A stretch of 64,000 bases of DNA. It comes from Catenuloplanes niger. Its GTDB lineage: Bacteria > Actinomycetota > Actinomycetes > Mycobacteriales > Micromonosporaceae. Both the position numbers and the translations under genes were made by a program. Each line of letters opens with the position of its first letter. Position 1 is the first letter of the stretch. The stretch spans positions 8,294,501 to 8,358,500 of the forward strand of contig NZ_JAVDYC010000001.1 in the NCBI RefSeq assembly GCF_031458255.1, read 5' to 3'. Positions 8,325-16,702 of this stretch are shown here, piece after piece. Under the pieces are notes generated by a model that saw only the letters and a list, made by a program, of their open reading frames with translations, was not told the origin of the DNA and ran no database searches.

Positions 8325-11081
8325 GTGCCGGTGTGGTTCGAGGTGCTGGGCCCGATCCGCGGCCTGCGCGACGGCGTGGAGTTGCCGCTCGGCTCGCCGC
8401 AGCAGCGCGTGCTGCTGGCCGTGCTGCTCACGGCCGCGGGTGAGCCGGTCGCGGCCGGCGTGATCTCCGACGTGCTCTGGTCCGGCGACCCGCCGCAGGC
8501 CGCGGCCGCGACCGTGCAGCAGTACGTCAGCCGGCTGCGCCGGGTGGCTGGCCCGATCGGCCGGACCGCCGCCGGGTACCGCCTCGACGTGGACTCGGAC
8601 CTGCGCCGCTACCGCACGTTCCTGGGCCAGGCGCGCGACCTGGCCGCGGCCGGGCGCACGGCGGCCGCGGTGGACGCGTACGCGGCCGGGCTCGGGCTGT
8701 GGACCGCACCGGCCGGCACCGGCCTGCCGGCGGAGGCCCGCGCCCACCCGGTCTTCGCCGACCTGGACCGCGAGCACGCGGCCGTGCTGGCCGAGGCCGC
8801 GGACGCCGCGCTCGACGCCGGGCGGGGCGCCGTGCTCGCCCCGGTGCTGGAGTGCGCGGCCGGCTGGCACCCGTACGACGAGGGTCTGCAGGCCCGGCTG
8901 CTGCGCACGCTCGCCGCGGCCGGCCGCACCACCGACGCGCTCGACCACTTCCGCGCCGCCCGCGAACGGCTCGTCGGCGAGCTGGGCATCGAGCCCGGCC
9001 CGCTGCTGCGCGACGCGCACCGGGCGGTGACCGCCCCCGCGGTCGTCCGGCCCGCGCAGCTGCCCACGCCGCCGGTCACGTTCACCGGCCGGACCGCGGA
9101 GCTGGCCCGGCTGGACGCGATCGCCGGCCCGCGCCCGCTGGTGCTGGTCGGTGGCCTCGGCGGCGTCGGCAAGACCAGCCTGGCGCTGCACTGGGCGCAC
9201 CGGGCCGCGCCGCGCTACCCGGACGGGCAGCTCTACGTGGACCTGCGCGGGTTCGCGCCCAGCGGCGTGCCGCTGTCGCCGGTCGAGGCGCTGCACGGGT
9301 TCCTGGAGGCGCTGGGCGTGCCCCGGTCGAATCAGCCGGCCACGCTGGACGGTCTGTCCGCGCTGTACCGCAGTGTGCTGGCCGGCCGGAAGATCCTGGT
9401 GGTGCTGGACAACGCGCGCGACGACGAGCAGGTCCGGCCGCTGCTGCCCGGCACGGCCGGCTGCGCGGTGCTCGTCACCAGCCGCAGCTACCTCGGTGGG
9501 CTCTCCGTCGACGAGGACGCGCGGTCGGTCGGGCTGGACGTGTTCCGGGACTCCGACGCGCTCGGCTACCTGCGGTCCCGGCTCGGCGCCGCGCGGGTGG
9601 ACGCGGAGCCGTGGGCGGCCGCGGAGATCGTCCGGGTGTGCGGCGGGCTGCCGCTGGCGCTGGCCATCTGCGCGGCCTGGGCCGAGCGCAGCCCGGCGTA
9701 CACGCTGGCCACGGTCGCGGCCGAGCTGCGCCGGCGGGACGGGCTGGACGCGTTCGCCGCCGTCAACGTCGGCCGGGACGTGCGTACCGTCTTCTCCTGG
9801 TCCTATCGGCGGCTCGGCGCGGACGCGGCGGAACTGTTCCGGCGGCTCGGCCGGCACCCGGGGCCGGACGTGCCGCTCGCGACCGCGATCAGCGCGGCCG
9901 GCCGCACCTCGTCGGAGACGCTCGGCCTGCTCGCCGAGCTCACCGACGCGCAGCTGCTCAGCGAGCCGCGGCCCGGCCGGTACGCCGCGCACGACCTGGT
10001 CCGGGCCTACGCGCTGGAGATCGCCGCGGACGACCGGGAGGGCGACCTCGTCCGGATCCTCGACCACTACCTGCACTCGGTGATCGCGGGCGCGCGGCTG
10101 ACCAACCCGTACCGGCGGCAGCGTGATCCCGGCACTCCCGCAGCCGGTGTCGTGCCGTTCACGCCGGTGGACGTGCCGGACGCGGTCGCCTGGTTCGACG
10201 CGGAGCGGGAGAACCTGAGCGCCGCACTGGACGCGGCCGACCGGGCCGGGCTCGACGAGTACGTGTGGCTGCTCTGCTGGGGCATGAACGGTTTCCTGCT
10301 CGACCACCTCGGCCGCTGGGACGAGGCGATCCCGTTCGCCCGGACCGCGCTGGCCGCCGCCCGCCGGCGCGGCGACGTGTGGTGGCGCGGCTACCTGCAC
10401 AACGTGCTCGGCAACTGCTACCACCGGGCCGGCGACCACGAGCAGGCACACCGGGAGTGGTCGCTGGCCGCGGCGGTGGGCCGGGAGTCGGGCGACCCGA
10501 TCCGGATCGCGATCGGGCTCGGCGGCATGGCCTCCGTCCTCACCGAACGCGACGAGTGGCCGGACGGCGACAGCATCGAGCGGGCCGCCGGGTACGCGGA
10601 CGAGATGCGCGCGCTGCTCGCCGACATCGACCGGGCCGGGCCGCCCGGCCGCGCGGACGGCCGCACCACGCACGCCCGCGACCTGATCGGGTTCACCTAC
10701 CGGCAGACCGCGCTGCGCGTGCTGCACCGCACCGGCGACGTGGAGGCCGCGGTCGCGGAACGGGCGGCCGGGATCGCGGTGCACGAGAGCATCGAGAACT
10801 GGTTGCAGGTGCAGAACGGCTGGCAGCAGATCGGCCGGATGCGCGAGCACGCCGGTGATCCGGACGGCGCGGTGGAGGCCTACGAGAAGGCGCTGTCGCT
10901 GGGCCGCAACGACGAGTGGATCACCGTGGAGCTGCTGGCCCGGCTGGCCGGCTGCCACGCGCGCCTCGGCCACGAGGGCGCGGCCGCGCACTGCCGGGCC
11001 GGCGCGCTGGAACGCCTGGACGGCGTCTACCACCCGTCCGCGGACCGCCTCCGCGCGCTGCTGCCGCCGCCACGTCCGTGA
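8325..11081 (+). CDS. AfsR-type regulator: SARP wHTH, BTAD, NB-ARC ATPase, TPR (second of tandem pair)
   Basis: 918 residues with the same architecture as its upstream neighbour: winged helix (FEVLGPIRGLRDGVELPLGS), BTAD ending in GELGIEPGPLLRDAHRAVTA, NB-ARC with P-loop GGLGGVGKTSLAL near residue 277, HDLVRAYA, and C-terminal TPR-like helices. The GTG start at 8325 lies 6 bp after the previous stop, so the two are co-transcribed. The pair clearly arose by tandem duplication and then diverged, except for the 201-bp conversion tract at 9269-9469. Targets are unknown. The nearest downstream gene, an AMP-forming ligase fragment, is convergent. Confidence 0.92.
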   Translation: MPVWFEVLGPIRGLRDGVELPLGSPQQRVLLAVLLTAAGEPVAAGVISDVLWSGDPPQAAAATVQQYVSRLRRVAGPIGRTAAGYRLDVDSDLRRYRTFLGQARDLAAAGRTAAAVDAYAAGLGLWTAPAGTGLPAEARAHPVFADLDREHAAVLAEAADAALDAGRGAVLAPVLECAAGWHPYDEGLQARLLRTLAAAGRTTDALDHFRAARERLVGELGIEPGPLLRDAHRAVTAPAVVRPAQLPTPPVTFTGRTAELARLDAIAGPRPLVLVGGLGGVGKTSLALHWAHRAAPRYPDGQLYVDLRGFAPSGVPLSPVEALHGFLEALGVPRSNQPATLDGLSALYRSVLAGRKILVVLDNARDDEQVRPLLPGTAGCAVLVTSRSYLGGLSVDEDARSVGLDVFRDSDALGYLRSRLGAARVDAEPWAAAEIVRVCGGLPLALAICAAWAERSPAYTLATVAAELRRRDGLDAFAAVNVGRDVRTVFSWSYRRLGADAAELFRRLGRHPGPDVPLATAISAAGRTSSETLGLLAELTDAQLLSEPRPGRYAAHDLVRAYALEIAADDREGDLVRILDHYLHSVIAGARLTNPYRRQRDPGTPAAGVVPFTPVDVPDAVAWFDAERENLSAALDAADRAGLDEYVWLLCWGMNGFLLDHLGRWDEAIPFARTALAAARRRGDVWWRGYLHNVLGNCYHRAGDHEQAHREWSLAAAVGRESGDPIRIAIGLGGMASVLTERDEWPDGDSIERAAGYADEMRALLADIDRAGPPGRADGRTTHARDLIGFTYRQTALRVLHRTGDVEAAVAERAAGIAVHESIENWLQVQNGWQQIGRMREHAGDPDGAVEAYEKALSLGRNDEWITVELLARLAGCHARLGHEGAAAHCRAGALERLDGVYHPSADRLRALLPPPRP
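9269..9469 (+). repeat. 201-bp tract identical to 6494-6694
   Basis: This is the second copy of the tract, 2775 bp downstream of the first. After two mismatched bases at its 3' end, a further run of about 30 bases is identical as well. Confidence 0.9.
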
Positions 11082-11100
11082 ACCGGGGCGCGGCGGCGGG

Positions 11101-12330
11101 TCACCGGGTGGACAGGCGGCCGACCAGGTAGAGGTAGCCGTCCGCGTCCAGGTAGCCGGAGTCGCCGGTGCGCAGCCAGCCGTCCGGCGTCCGCGCCGCC
11201 GCCGTCTCCTCCGGCTGCCGCCAGTACGCGGTCATCGCGCGCGGCGTCGACACCTGCACCTCGCCGACCATCCCGTCCGGGATGCCGTCCCCGGACCTCG
11301 GGTCCCTGATCCGCAGCCGCACGCCCGGCAGCGGCCGGCCCGCGGACGCCACCCGCACGTCGTCCGCGTGGTCGGCCGCGACCAGCACGGTCGTCGCGCC
11401 GGCCGCCTCGGTCACGCCGTACACCTGCAGCAGGTTCGTGTGCAGCACCGAACCGACCGCGCGGATCATCGACGGCGGCATCGGCGCGGCGCCGTACGCC
11501 AGGTTGACCAGGCTGCTCAGGTCCCGGTCCGCCGCGCCCGGCTCCGCGGCCATCGCGGCCAGCAGCGTCGGCGGCACGAACGTGTGCGTCACCCGCCGCG
11601 TCTCGATCTCGTCCAGCACCGCGGCCGCGGTCACCTCCGGCAGGATCACGGTCTCGGCGCCGTGCCGGGTCGCCATCAGCGCCTGCGACAGCGCGGCCAC
11701 CCGGGACATCGGCGTCACCACCAGGCTCACGGCCGACGGCGTCAGCCCGATCGCGTCCGCGAGCACGTCACAGACCGAGGCCATCGCCGCGTGGGTGAGC
11801 ACCGCGCCACGCGGGAACCCGTCCCGGCCGGACGCGTACAGCTGGCAGAACGGCGCCTCGCCGGTGACCTCGACCCGGCGGGTCGAGGCCGGCGCGTCCG
11901 CGAGCAGCAGTTCGTAGCTGCGTTCCATGTCGACCAGCTCGCGCAGGTGCGGCATCAGCACCCGGACCCGGGACATCCGCTCCGCCCGGCCGTCGCCGGC
12001 CAGCAGCACCGGCGCGGCCGCGTCGTCCACGATGTACGCGGCCTGGCCCTCGGTGGCCCGCCCGTTGATCGGCACGTAGACCGCGCCGATCCAGGCGCAC
12101 GCCAGCGCGATCTCCAGCGTGGCCGGGCCGTTGTCGGCCAGGTGCGCCACCCGGTCGCCGGGCAGCACACCCAGGCCGTCGAGCATGCCGGCGGCGGCCC
12201 GCACCCGTGCCATGAACGCGCGCCACGTCCAGCTGCGATCGCCGTGCCGTAAGGCCACGGCGTGCGAGTCGTTGGCGAGGGCAGCCGACAGGACGTCGAC
12301 GGGGCGGACCGGTGCGGCCGGGGTGGTCAT
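11101..12330 (-). CDS. Truncated AMP-forming ligase (ANL family), N-terminal domain only
   Basis: 409 residues, against about 500-550 for a complete acyl-CoA synthetase or adenylation domain. Recognisable motifs are YGVTEAAG (near residue 300) and GWLRTGDSGYLDADGYLYLV near the end. The protein stops at VGRLSTR, just where the hinge and the mobile C-terminal domain with the catalytic lysine should begin. The P-loop is also degenerate: LYASGRDGFPRGAVLTH in place of the YTSGTTGxPKGV type. The DNA beyond the stop is the convergent AfsR gene, so no missing domain lies nearby. It may be a decayed enzyme, a half-enzyme that works with a partner, or a binding protein. The start was set at the ATG at 12330. 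Confidence 0.82.
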   Translation of the reverse strand: MTTPAAPVRPVDVLSAALANDSHAVALRHGDRSWTWRAFMARVRAAAGMLDGLGVLPGDRVAHLADNGPATLEIALACAWIGAVYVPINGRATEGQAAYIVDDAAAPVLLAGDGRAERMSRVRVLMPHLRELVDMERSYELLLADAPASTRRVEVTGEAPFCQLYASGRDGFPRGAVLTHAAMASVCDVLADAIGLTPSAVSLVVTPMSRVAALSQALMATRHGAETVILPEVTAAAVLDEIETRRVTHTFVPPTLLAAMAAEPGAADRDLSSLVNLAYGAAPMPPSMIRAVGSVLHTNLLQVYGVTEAAGATTVLVAADHADDVRVASAGRPLPGVRLRIRDPRSGDGIPDGMVGEVQVSTPRAMTAYWRQPEETAAARTPDGWLRTGDSGYLDADGYLYLVGRLSTR

Positions 12331-12379
12331 GACCCCAAACCACCACCGCCCGATCGACGATCGCATGACGACCCCATGA

Positions 12380-12470
12380 TCAGGCCGTTGAGCGGCGCGT
12401 TCAGTTTTTGCTCAGTGGTTGACCTGTACATCCCCCTACCGTTCATATCGTCCACCGGACTACCGGTGGA
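12380..12470 (+). promoter_or_regulatory. SARP promoter with 11-bp-spaced repeats and a dyad at the start site
   Basis: A good -35 TTGACC (12419-12424) and -10 TCATAT (12443-12448) are 18 bp apart. Immediately upstream, TCAG cores start at 12401 and 12412, 11 bp apart, with a third at 12380, the spacing that SARPs recognise. Around the expected +1 lies a perfect dyad, TCCACCGG (12451-12458) and CCGGTGGA (12463-12470). Positive autoregulation plus a repressor site is a reasonable reading, but it is inference. Confidence 0.55.
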
Positions 12471-12524
12471 CGCCGGCTCGTCGGGGGTGCCGGCCTGGTC
12501 GAACGTTGTGGGGGAAACAGGGAC

Positions 12525-13409
12525 ATGATGTCCGGGGGGATACGTTTCGCGCTGCTCGGTCCGGTACGGGCCTGGGACGGCGCCACCGAGCTGCCGCTCG
12601 GCTCACCGCAGCAGCGGACGGTGCTGGCCGCGCTGCTGCTGCGTGAGGGTTCCATGGTCACCGTCGACGAGCTCGTCGCGGCCGTCTGGGGGGACGAGCC
12701 GCCACGCAGCGCGATCAACACGGTGCGCACCTATCTGTCCCGGCTGCGCACGCTGCTCCGGGACGCCGCCACGATCGTCTCCATCGGCGGCGGCTACGCG
12801 CTCCCGGTCGATCGCGCCGCCACCGATGTAACCGTTTTCCACGACCACGTGGCGAGCGCCCGCGAGGCCCGGCGCCTCGGTGACGTGGCCGCGGCCGCCG
12901 CATCGCTGCGCGCCGCGGTCGCGCTGCACCGGGGCCGGCCGCTGGCCGGTGCCGCCGGCCCGTACGCGGACGCCCAGCGCACCCGGCTCGAACAGCAGAT
13001 GCTGGCCGCCCGCATCGACCTGCTCGCCGCCGACGTCGAACTCGGCCACGGCGACGAGGCGATCCCGGAGCTGATGACGCTCGCCGACGAGCATCCGCTC
13101 CGCGAACGCGTGCACGAGCTGCTGATGCTCGCGCTCTACCAGGCCGGCCGCCAGGCCGACGCGCTCGCCGTCTACCAGGACGTCCGCCTGCTGCTCGCCG
13201 ACGAGCTCGGCATCGACCCGGGCGCCGGCCTGCAGGCCGCCCACCGCCGCATCCTCGCGGCCGACCCGGACCTGGTCCTCCCGGCGGTCCTGCCGCCCGC
13301 CACCACCGGCACACCGCGCACCCCGGCCCCGCGCACCGGCAGTCAGCGCCCCGGCGGCGTGGCGGCCCCGCTCCGTCCCCGCCGCCACCGGCGCCGCACC
13401 GGCCTGTAA
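12525..13409 (+). CDS. Stand-alone SARP regulator (wHTH plus BTAD)
   Basis: 294 residues. The winged helix covers about residues 5-95 (FALLGPVRAWDGATELPLGS, PQQRTVLAALLL, then TVRTYLSRLRTLL). BTAD spans about 100-250 and ends in DELGIDPGAGLQAAHRRILA. A basic, proline-rich tail of about 45 residues follows, with no ATPase. Small SARPs of this size are typically pathway-specific activators in antibiotic clusters, but no biosynthetic cluster is visible within this window. Two ATGs in tandem at 12525 follow a CAGGGA ribosome-binding site. The divergent neighbour is the truncated ligase. Confidence 0.92.
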   Translation: MMSGGIRFALLGPVRAWDGATELPLGSPQQRTVLAALLLREGSMVTVDELVAAVWGDEPPRSAINTVRTYLSRLRTLLRDAATIVSIGGGYALPVDRAATDVTVFHDHVASAREARRLGDVAAAAASLRAAVALHRGRPLAGAAGPYADAQRTRLEQQMLAARIDLLAADVELGHGDEAIPELMTLADEHPLRERVHELLMLALYQAGRQADALAVYQDVRLLLADELGIDPGAGLQAAHRRILAADPDLVLPAVLPPATTGTPRTPAPRTGSQRPGGVAAPLRPRRHRRRTGL

Positions 13410-13428
13410 CCGGCGGGCCGCCGGCGAA

Positions 13429-13467
13429 CGGTCCAGGCGTCCCCGTGCGGGTGGGACGCCTGGACCG
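13429..13467. terminator. Strong bidirectional terminator hairpin
   Basis: A perfect 15-bp stem (left arm 13429-13443, right arm 13453-13467, 9-base loop) lies between the end of the SARP gene and the end of the convergent ureohydrolase gene. Confidence 0.85.
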
Positions 13468-13515
13468 GCGTTCCGGGGCACGGGCCGCGGCGCGGACCGG
13501 CCCGGAACCGGCGGC

Positions 13516-14262
13516 TCACCGTCGACCCGGGCCGTGCCGGCCGGCGCAGACGCGCACCAGGTCCGGGATCAGCGCGCGCAGCGTCGCCTCGTCGACGGTG
13601 GAGGACGGCGCGTATCCGGCCACGGTCAGGCCGACGATCTCGTGCCGGGCGGCGACGTCCGCGACGTGCGCGAGCAGCTGCGCGGGTGGGAGGCCGCCCG
13701 GCTGCGGGTCGTTGACCGAGGTGATCCCGTCCAGCACGTCCAGGTCGACGTGGAGGTAGGCGACCGTGCCCGGTTCGAGCGTGCCGCCGATGCCGTGTGC
13801 CCGCAGGTACGCGGATTCCGCGGGGTCGAGCGCGCGCATGCCGGCGACCGCCACCCGGGCCGGCCGGAGCGGCACCGCGGGCACGAGCGCGCCGGGTCCC
13901 TCGCCGAGCAGCGTGCGCAGCACCATGCCGGGGAACGCGCCGGACGGCGAGGTCTCCGGCGTGTTCAGGTCGCCGTGCGCGTCGTACCAGACGACGCCGA
14001 GCCGGTCGCCGTGGCGCGCGACGGCGGCGGTGACCGGTGCGAGGCTGACGGCGCAGTCACCGCCGAGCACGACCGGGAAGCCGTCGGACGGCAGCGCGGC
14101 CCGGACCCGGGCGGCGGTCTCGGCGAGCGTGCCACCGGCCGGCACCCGCACCTGCCGGTCCGACGGCGTGACGGAGGCGAGGAACCGCGCGCCGTCCGCC
14201 AGCCGGCGTGCCGGCGCGGTGTCGGCGGCCTGCGACCGTGGTACCTCGATGACCGTGATCAT
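13516..14262 (-). CDS. Arginase/agmatinase-family ureohydrolase
   Basis: 248 residues. The metal-binding signatures of the family are all present: GGDCAVS near residue 68, VVWYDAHGDLN near residue 90 and HVDLDVLD near residue 175. These bind two Mn ions that hydrolyse a guanidino group and release urea or formamide. GGDC replaces the common GGDHS; both occur in the family. The protein is shorter than typical arginases (about 300), and the substrate (arginine, agmatine, guanidinobutyrate or formiminoglutamate) cannot be assigned. The ATG at 14262 gives a natural N-terminus, MITVIEVPRS. It is divergent from a GNAT gene. Confidence 0.85.
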   Translation of the reverse strand: MITVIEVPRSQAADTAPARRLADGARFLASVTPSDRQVRVPAGGTLAETAARVRAALPSDGFPVVLGGDCAVSLAPVTAAVARHGDRLGVVWYDAHGDLNTPETSPSGAFPGMVLRTLLGEGPGALVPAVPLRPARVAVAGMRALDPAESAYLRAHGIGGTLEPGTVAYLHVDLDVLDGITSVNDPQPGGLPPAQLLAHVADVAARHEIVGLTVAGYAPSSTVDEATLRALIPDLVRVCAGRHGPGRR

Positions 14263-14349
14263 GCCGGCCAGTATCACGACCGGCGAACCGGCACGTCCAC
14301 TCGGCGCCGGTGCGGAAGCCGCGGTGCGGGGCCGGACGGCCGATGGGTG

Positions 14350-14880
14350 ATGATGGTCGGCATGCGGACCGTGCACGGGCTGGAAGCGCTCGCCGTCGTC
14401 GATGACCTGATCGCCCTCTACGCGGACGTGTTCACCGGACCGCCGTGGAACGAGGGCCCGGAGGACGTGGCGGACTTCCGGCGCCGGCTGCACGAGGACG
14501 CGGCACGGCCGGGCTTCCGGGCCGTGCTGACCGCGGACGGGTTCGCCACCGGCTGGCCGACCGAGCTGCCGCTGCCGGACGTCCAGGCGTACCAGGAGAT
14601 CGTCGATCATCTGGGTCCGGAGCGGGTGGTGGAGCTGCTGGACGGCGTGTTCGAGGTCAACGAGCTCGCGGTGCGCGCGTCCGCGCGGCGGCGGGGCGTG
14701 GGCCGTCGCCTGCTGGACGAGGTCGTCGGCGACGCCCCGCGCGCCTGGCTGGTCACCTCGCGGGACGCGCCGGACGCGGTGGCGTTCTACCGCCGGGCCG
14801 GGTGGCGGGAGATCGCGCCGGCTCCCGCGTACCACGGGGATCTGATCGTGTTCCGGACGGCCGCGACGCAGCCGGCGTGA
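14350..14880 (+). CDS. GNAT-family N-acetyltransferase
   Basis: About 176 residues. The acetyl-CoA binding motif is VNELAVRASARRRGVGRRLL near residues 100-120, and the C-terminal AVAFYRRAGWREI is a typical GNAT ending. The acceptor is unknown. Starts at 14350, 14353 and 14362 are in frame and no clear ribosome-binding site separates them; the first was used. It is divergent from the ureohydrolase and followed after 83 bp by the racemase gene. Confidence 0.85.
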   Translation: MMVGMRTVHGLEALAVVDDLIALYADVFTGPPWNEGPEDVADFRRRLHEDAARPGFRAVLTADGFATGWPTELPLPDVQAYQEIVDHLGPERVVELLDGVFEVNELAVRASARRRGVGRRLLDEVVGDAPRAWLVTSRDAPDAVAFYRRAGWREIAPAPAYHGDLIVFRTAATQPA

Positions 14881-14929
14881 ACGCGCCCGTCCCGGGCCGG
14901 GCGGAACACCGGGCCCGGGACGCACCGAC

Positions 14930-14957
14930 GTGGACGGTGGAACCGTGGCGTTACGCT
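14930..14957 (+). promoter_or_regulatory. Leaderless promoter of the racemase gene
   Basis: The boxes GTGGAC (14930-14935) and TACGCT (14952-14957) are 16 bp apart, and only six bases separate the -10 box from the ATG at 14964. No ribosome-binding site is present. Confidence 0.45.
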
Positions 14958-14963
14958 CGGCGC

Positions 14964-15656
14964 ATGCGCATGATCGGTCTTATCGGCGGAATGAGCTGGC
15001 AGTCCACGGCCGAGTACTACCGGCTGATCAACGAGATGACGGCGGAGCGGCTCGGCGGGCTGCACTCCGCGCGGTGCCTGCTCTACTCGGTGGACTTCGC
15101 GCCCATCGAGCAGATGCAGGCGGAGGGCCGGTGGGACGACGCCGCGGCCGAGCTGGCGCGGGCGGCGCGCTCGCTGGAGGCCGGTGGCGCGGAGACGCTG
15201 GTGCTGTGCACGAACACGATGCACAAGGTCGCGGCCGAGATCCAGGCCCGGGTGAGCATCCCGCTGCTGCACATCGCGGACACGACGGCCGCGGCCGCGC
15301 TCGCCGCGGGCGTGACCACGGTCGGTCTGCTCGGCACCCGGTTCACGATGGAGCAGCCGTTCCTGGCCGACCGGCTGGCCGCGCACGGCCTGCGGGTGCT
15401 GGTGCCGAGCGCGGCGGACCAGCGGCTGGTGCACGACATCATCTACGACGAGCTGTGCCTGGGCGTGGTCCGGCCGGAGTCCCGGGAGGCCTACCGTGGC
15501 GTGATCGGCCGGCTGGTGTCCGCGGGCGCGGACGGCGTCATCTACGGCTGCACCGAGATCGAGCTGCTGGTCGACCAGTCCGACAGTGACGTGCCGGTCT
15601 TCGCCACCACCCGGCTGCACGCCGCCGCCGCGGTCGACGCGGCGCTGAGCGCCTGA
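14964..15656 (+). CDS. Aspartate/glutamate racemase family protein
   Basis: 230 residues starting MRMIGLIGGMSWQSTAEYYR, the hallmark N-terminus of the YgeA-type amino-acid racemase group. The two catalytic cysteines are visible: LVLCTNTMHK near residue 83 and IYGCTEIELL near residue 195. The enzyme interconverts L- and D-amino acids (aspartate, glutamate or others) without a cofactor, probably in the cytoplasm. It is likely to have its own leaderless promoter. Confidence 0.9.
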   Translation: MRMIGLIGGMSWQSTAEYYRLINEMTAERLGGLHSARCLLYSVDFAPIEQMQAEGRWDDAAAELARAARSLEAGGAETLVLCTNTMHKVAAEIQARVSIPLLHIADTTAAAALAAGVTTVGLLGTRFTMEQPFLADRLAAHGLRVLVPSAADQRLVHDIIYDELCLGVVRPESREAYRGVIGRLVSAGADGVIYGCTEIELLVDQSDSDVPVFATTRLHAAAAVDAALSA

Positions 15657-15682
15657 CCGGACCGGGCCGGGGCGCACGCGGA

Positions 15683-15702
15683 ACTGGTACCCGGGTACCA
15701 GT
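15683..15702 (+). promoter_or_regulatory. Perfect 20-bp palindrome upstream of the ABC/two-component operon
   Basis: ACTGGTACCC followed directly by its reverse complement, with no spacer, lies about 95 bp upstream of the ABC ATPase gene. A second GGTACC stands at about 15725. This is a strong candidate operator, possibly for the NarL-type regulator encoded at the end of the operon or for a dimeric repressor encoded elsewhere. Confidence 0.65.
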
Positions 15703-15796
15703 GGCCCGGCCGAGGTGTCGACCGCGGTACCACGATCATGGACCGGCCCGCTCATAGCGTGGAGCGCATGAGGAACGCCACGCGAGGAGAAGAGTC

Positions 15797-16702
15797 GTGA
15801 TCGAGGTGCGGGAGGTCACGAAACGCTACGGGGTGAAGACGGCCGTGGACCGGCTGAGCTTCACGGCGAAGCCGGGGCAGGTGACCGGTTTCCTGGGTCC
15901 GAACGGGGCCGGGAAGTCGACCACCATGCGCATGATCATCGGCCTGGACCGGCCCACCGCCGGCACGGTCACCGTCAACGGCCGCCGCTACCGGGAGCAC
16001 GCGGCCCCGCTGCGCGAGATCGGCGCGCTGCTGGAGGCGCGGTCGGTGCACCCGGGGCGCAGCGCCCGCAGTCACCTGCTCGGCCTGGCCCGCACGCACG
16101 GCATCCCGAGGGCCCGCGTCGACGAGGTGCTGGAGCTGGCCGGGCTGACCGCGGTCGCGGGGAAGCGGGCCGGCGCGTTCTCGCTCGGCATGGGCCAGCG
16201 GCTCGGCATCGCGGCCGCGCTGCTCGGCGACCCGGCCGTGGTGATGCTCGACGAGCCGGTCAACGGGCTGGACCCGGAGGGCGTGCTGTGGGTGCGCGGC
16301 CTGCTCGCCGGGCTCGCGGCCGAGGGCCGTACCGTGCTGCTGTCCTCGCACCTGATGGCCGAGACCGCGCTGATCGCGGACCATCTGGTCGTGGTCGGCA
16401 GGGGCCGGCTGCTCGCCGACACGAGCGTCCAGGACCTGATCAACAGCGCCGGCACCGGGGTACGGGTCGGCAGCGACGAAGCCGACCGGCTGCGCGGCCT
16501 GCTGGCCCGGCCGGGCGTGCGGGTGGCCTCGTCCGCCGACGGCGAGCTGGACGTGACCGGCATGGACGCGCGCGAGATCGGCGCGATCGCCAGCGCGCAC
16601 GGCGTGCCGCTCTACCAGCTCGCCACCCGGACCGCCTCGCTGGAGGACGCGTTCATGGACCTGACCCGAGACAGCGTCGAGTACGGGAGTGTGCCCGCAT
16701 GA
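15797..16702 (+). CDS. ABC transporter ATP-binding protein
   Basis: 301 residues. Walker A is GPNGAGKST near residue 38, the signature is FSLGMGQRLGIAAALL (SLGMGQ in place of LSGGQ) near residue 135, Walker B is VVMLDEP near residue 155, and the H-loop is LLSSHL. The C-terminal accessory segment ends SLEDAFMDLTRD, as in the CcmA/DrrA type of drug- or peptide-exporting ATPase. GTG start after AGGAGA. The next gene overlaps its stop by four bases (ATGA). With the permease and two-component pair it forms a self-contained export and sensing operon. Confidence 0.95.
   Translation: MIEVREVTKRYGVKTAVDRLSFTAKPGQVTGFLGPNGAGKSTTMRMIIGLDRPTAGTVTVNGRRYREHAAPLREIGALLEARSVHPGRSARSHLLGLARTHGIPRARVDEVLELAGLTAVAGKRAGAFSLGMGQRLGIAAALLGDPAVVMLDEPVNGLDPEGVLWVRGLLAGLAAEGRTVLLSSHLMAETALIADHLVVVGRGRLLADTSVQDLINSAGTGVRVGSDEADRLRGLLARPGVRVASSADGELDVTGMDAREIGAIASAHGVPLYQLATRTASLEDAFMDLTRDSVEYGSVPA

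Noticed and set aside
5382-11033. A 1883-codon open frame on the minus strand
   Set aside because: It lies entirely antisense to the TetR end and both AfsR-type genes, is extremely Arg/Val/Gln-rich and has no recognisable domain. Such frames arise opposite GC-rich coding DNA.
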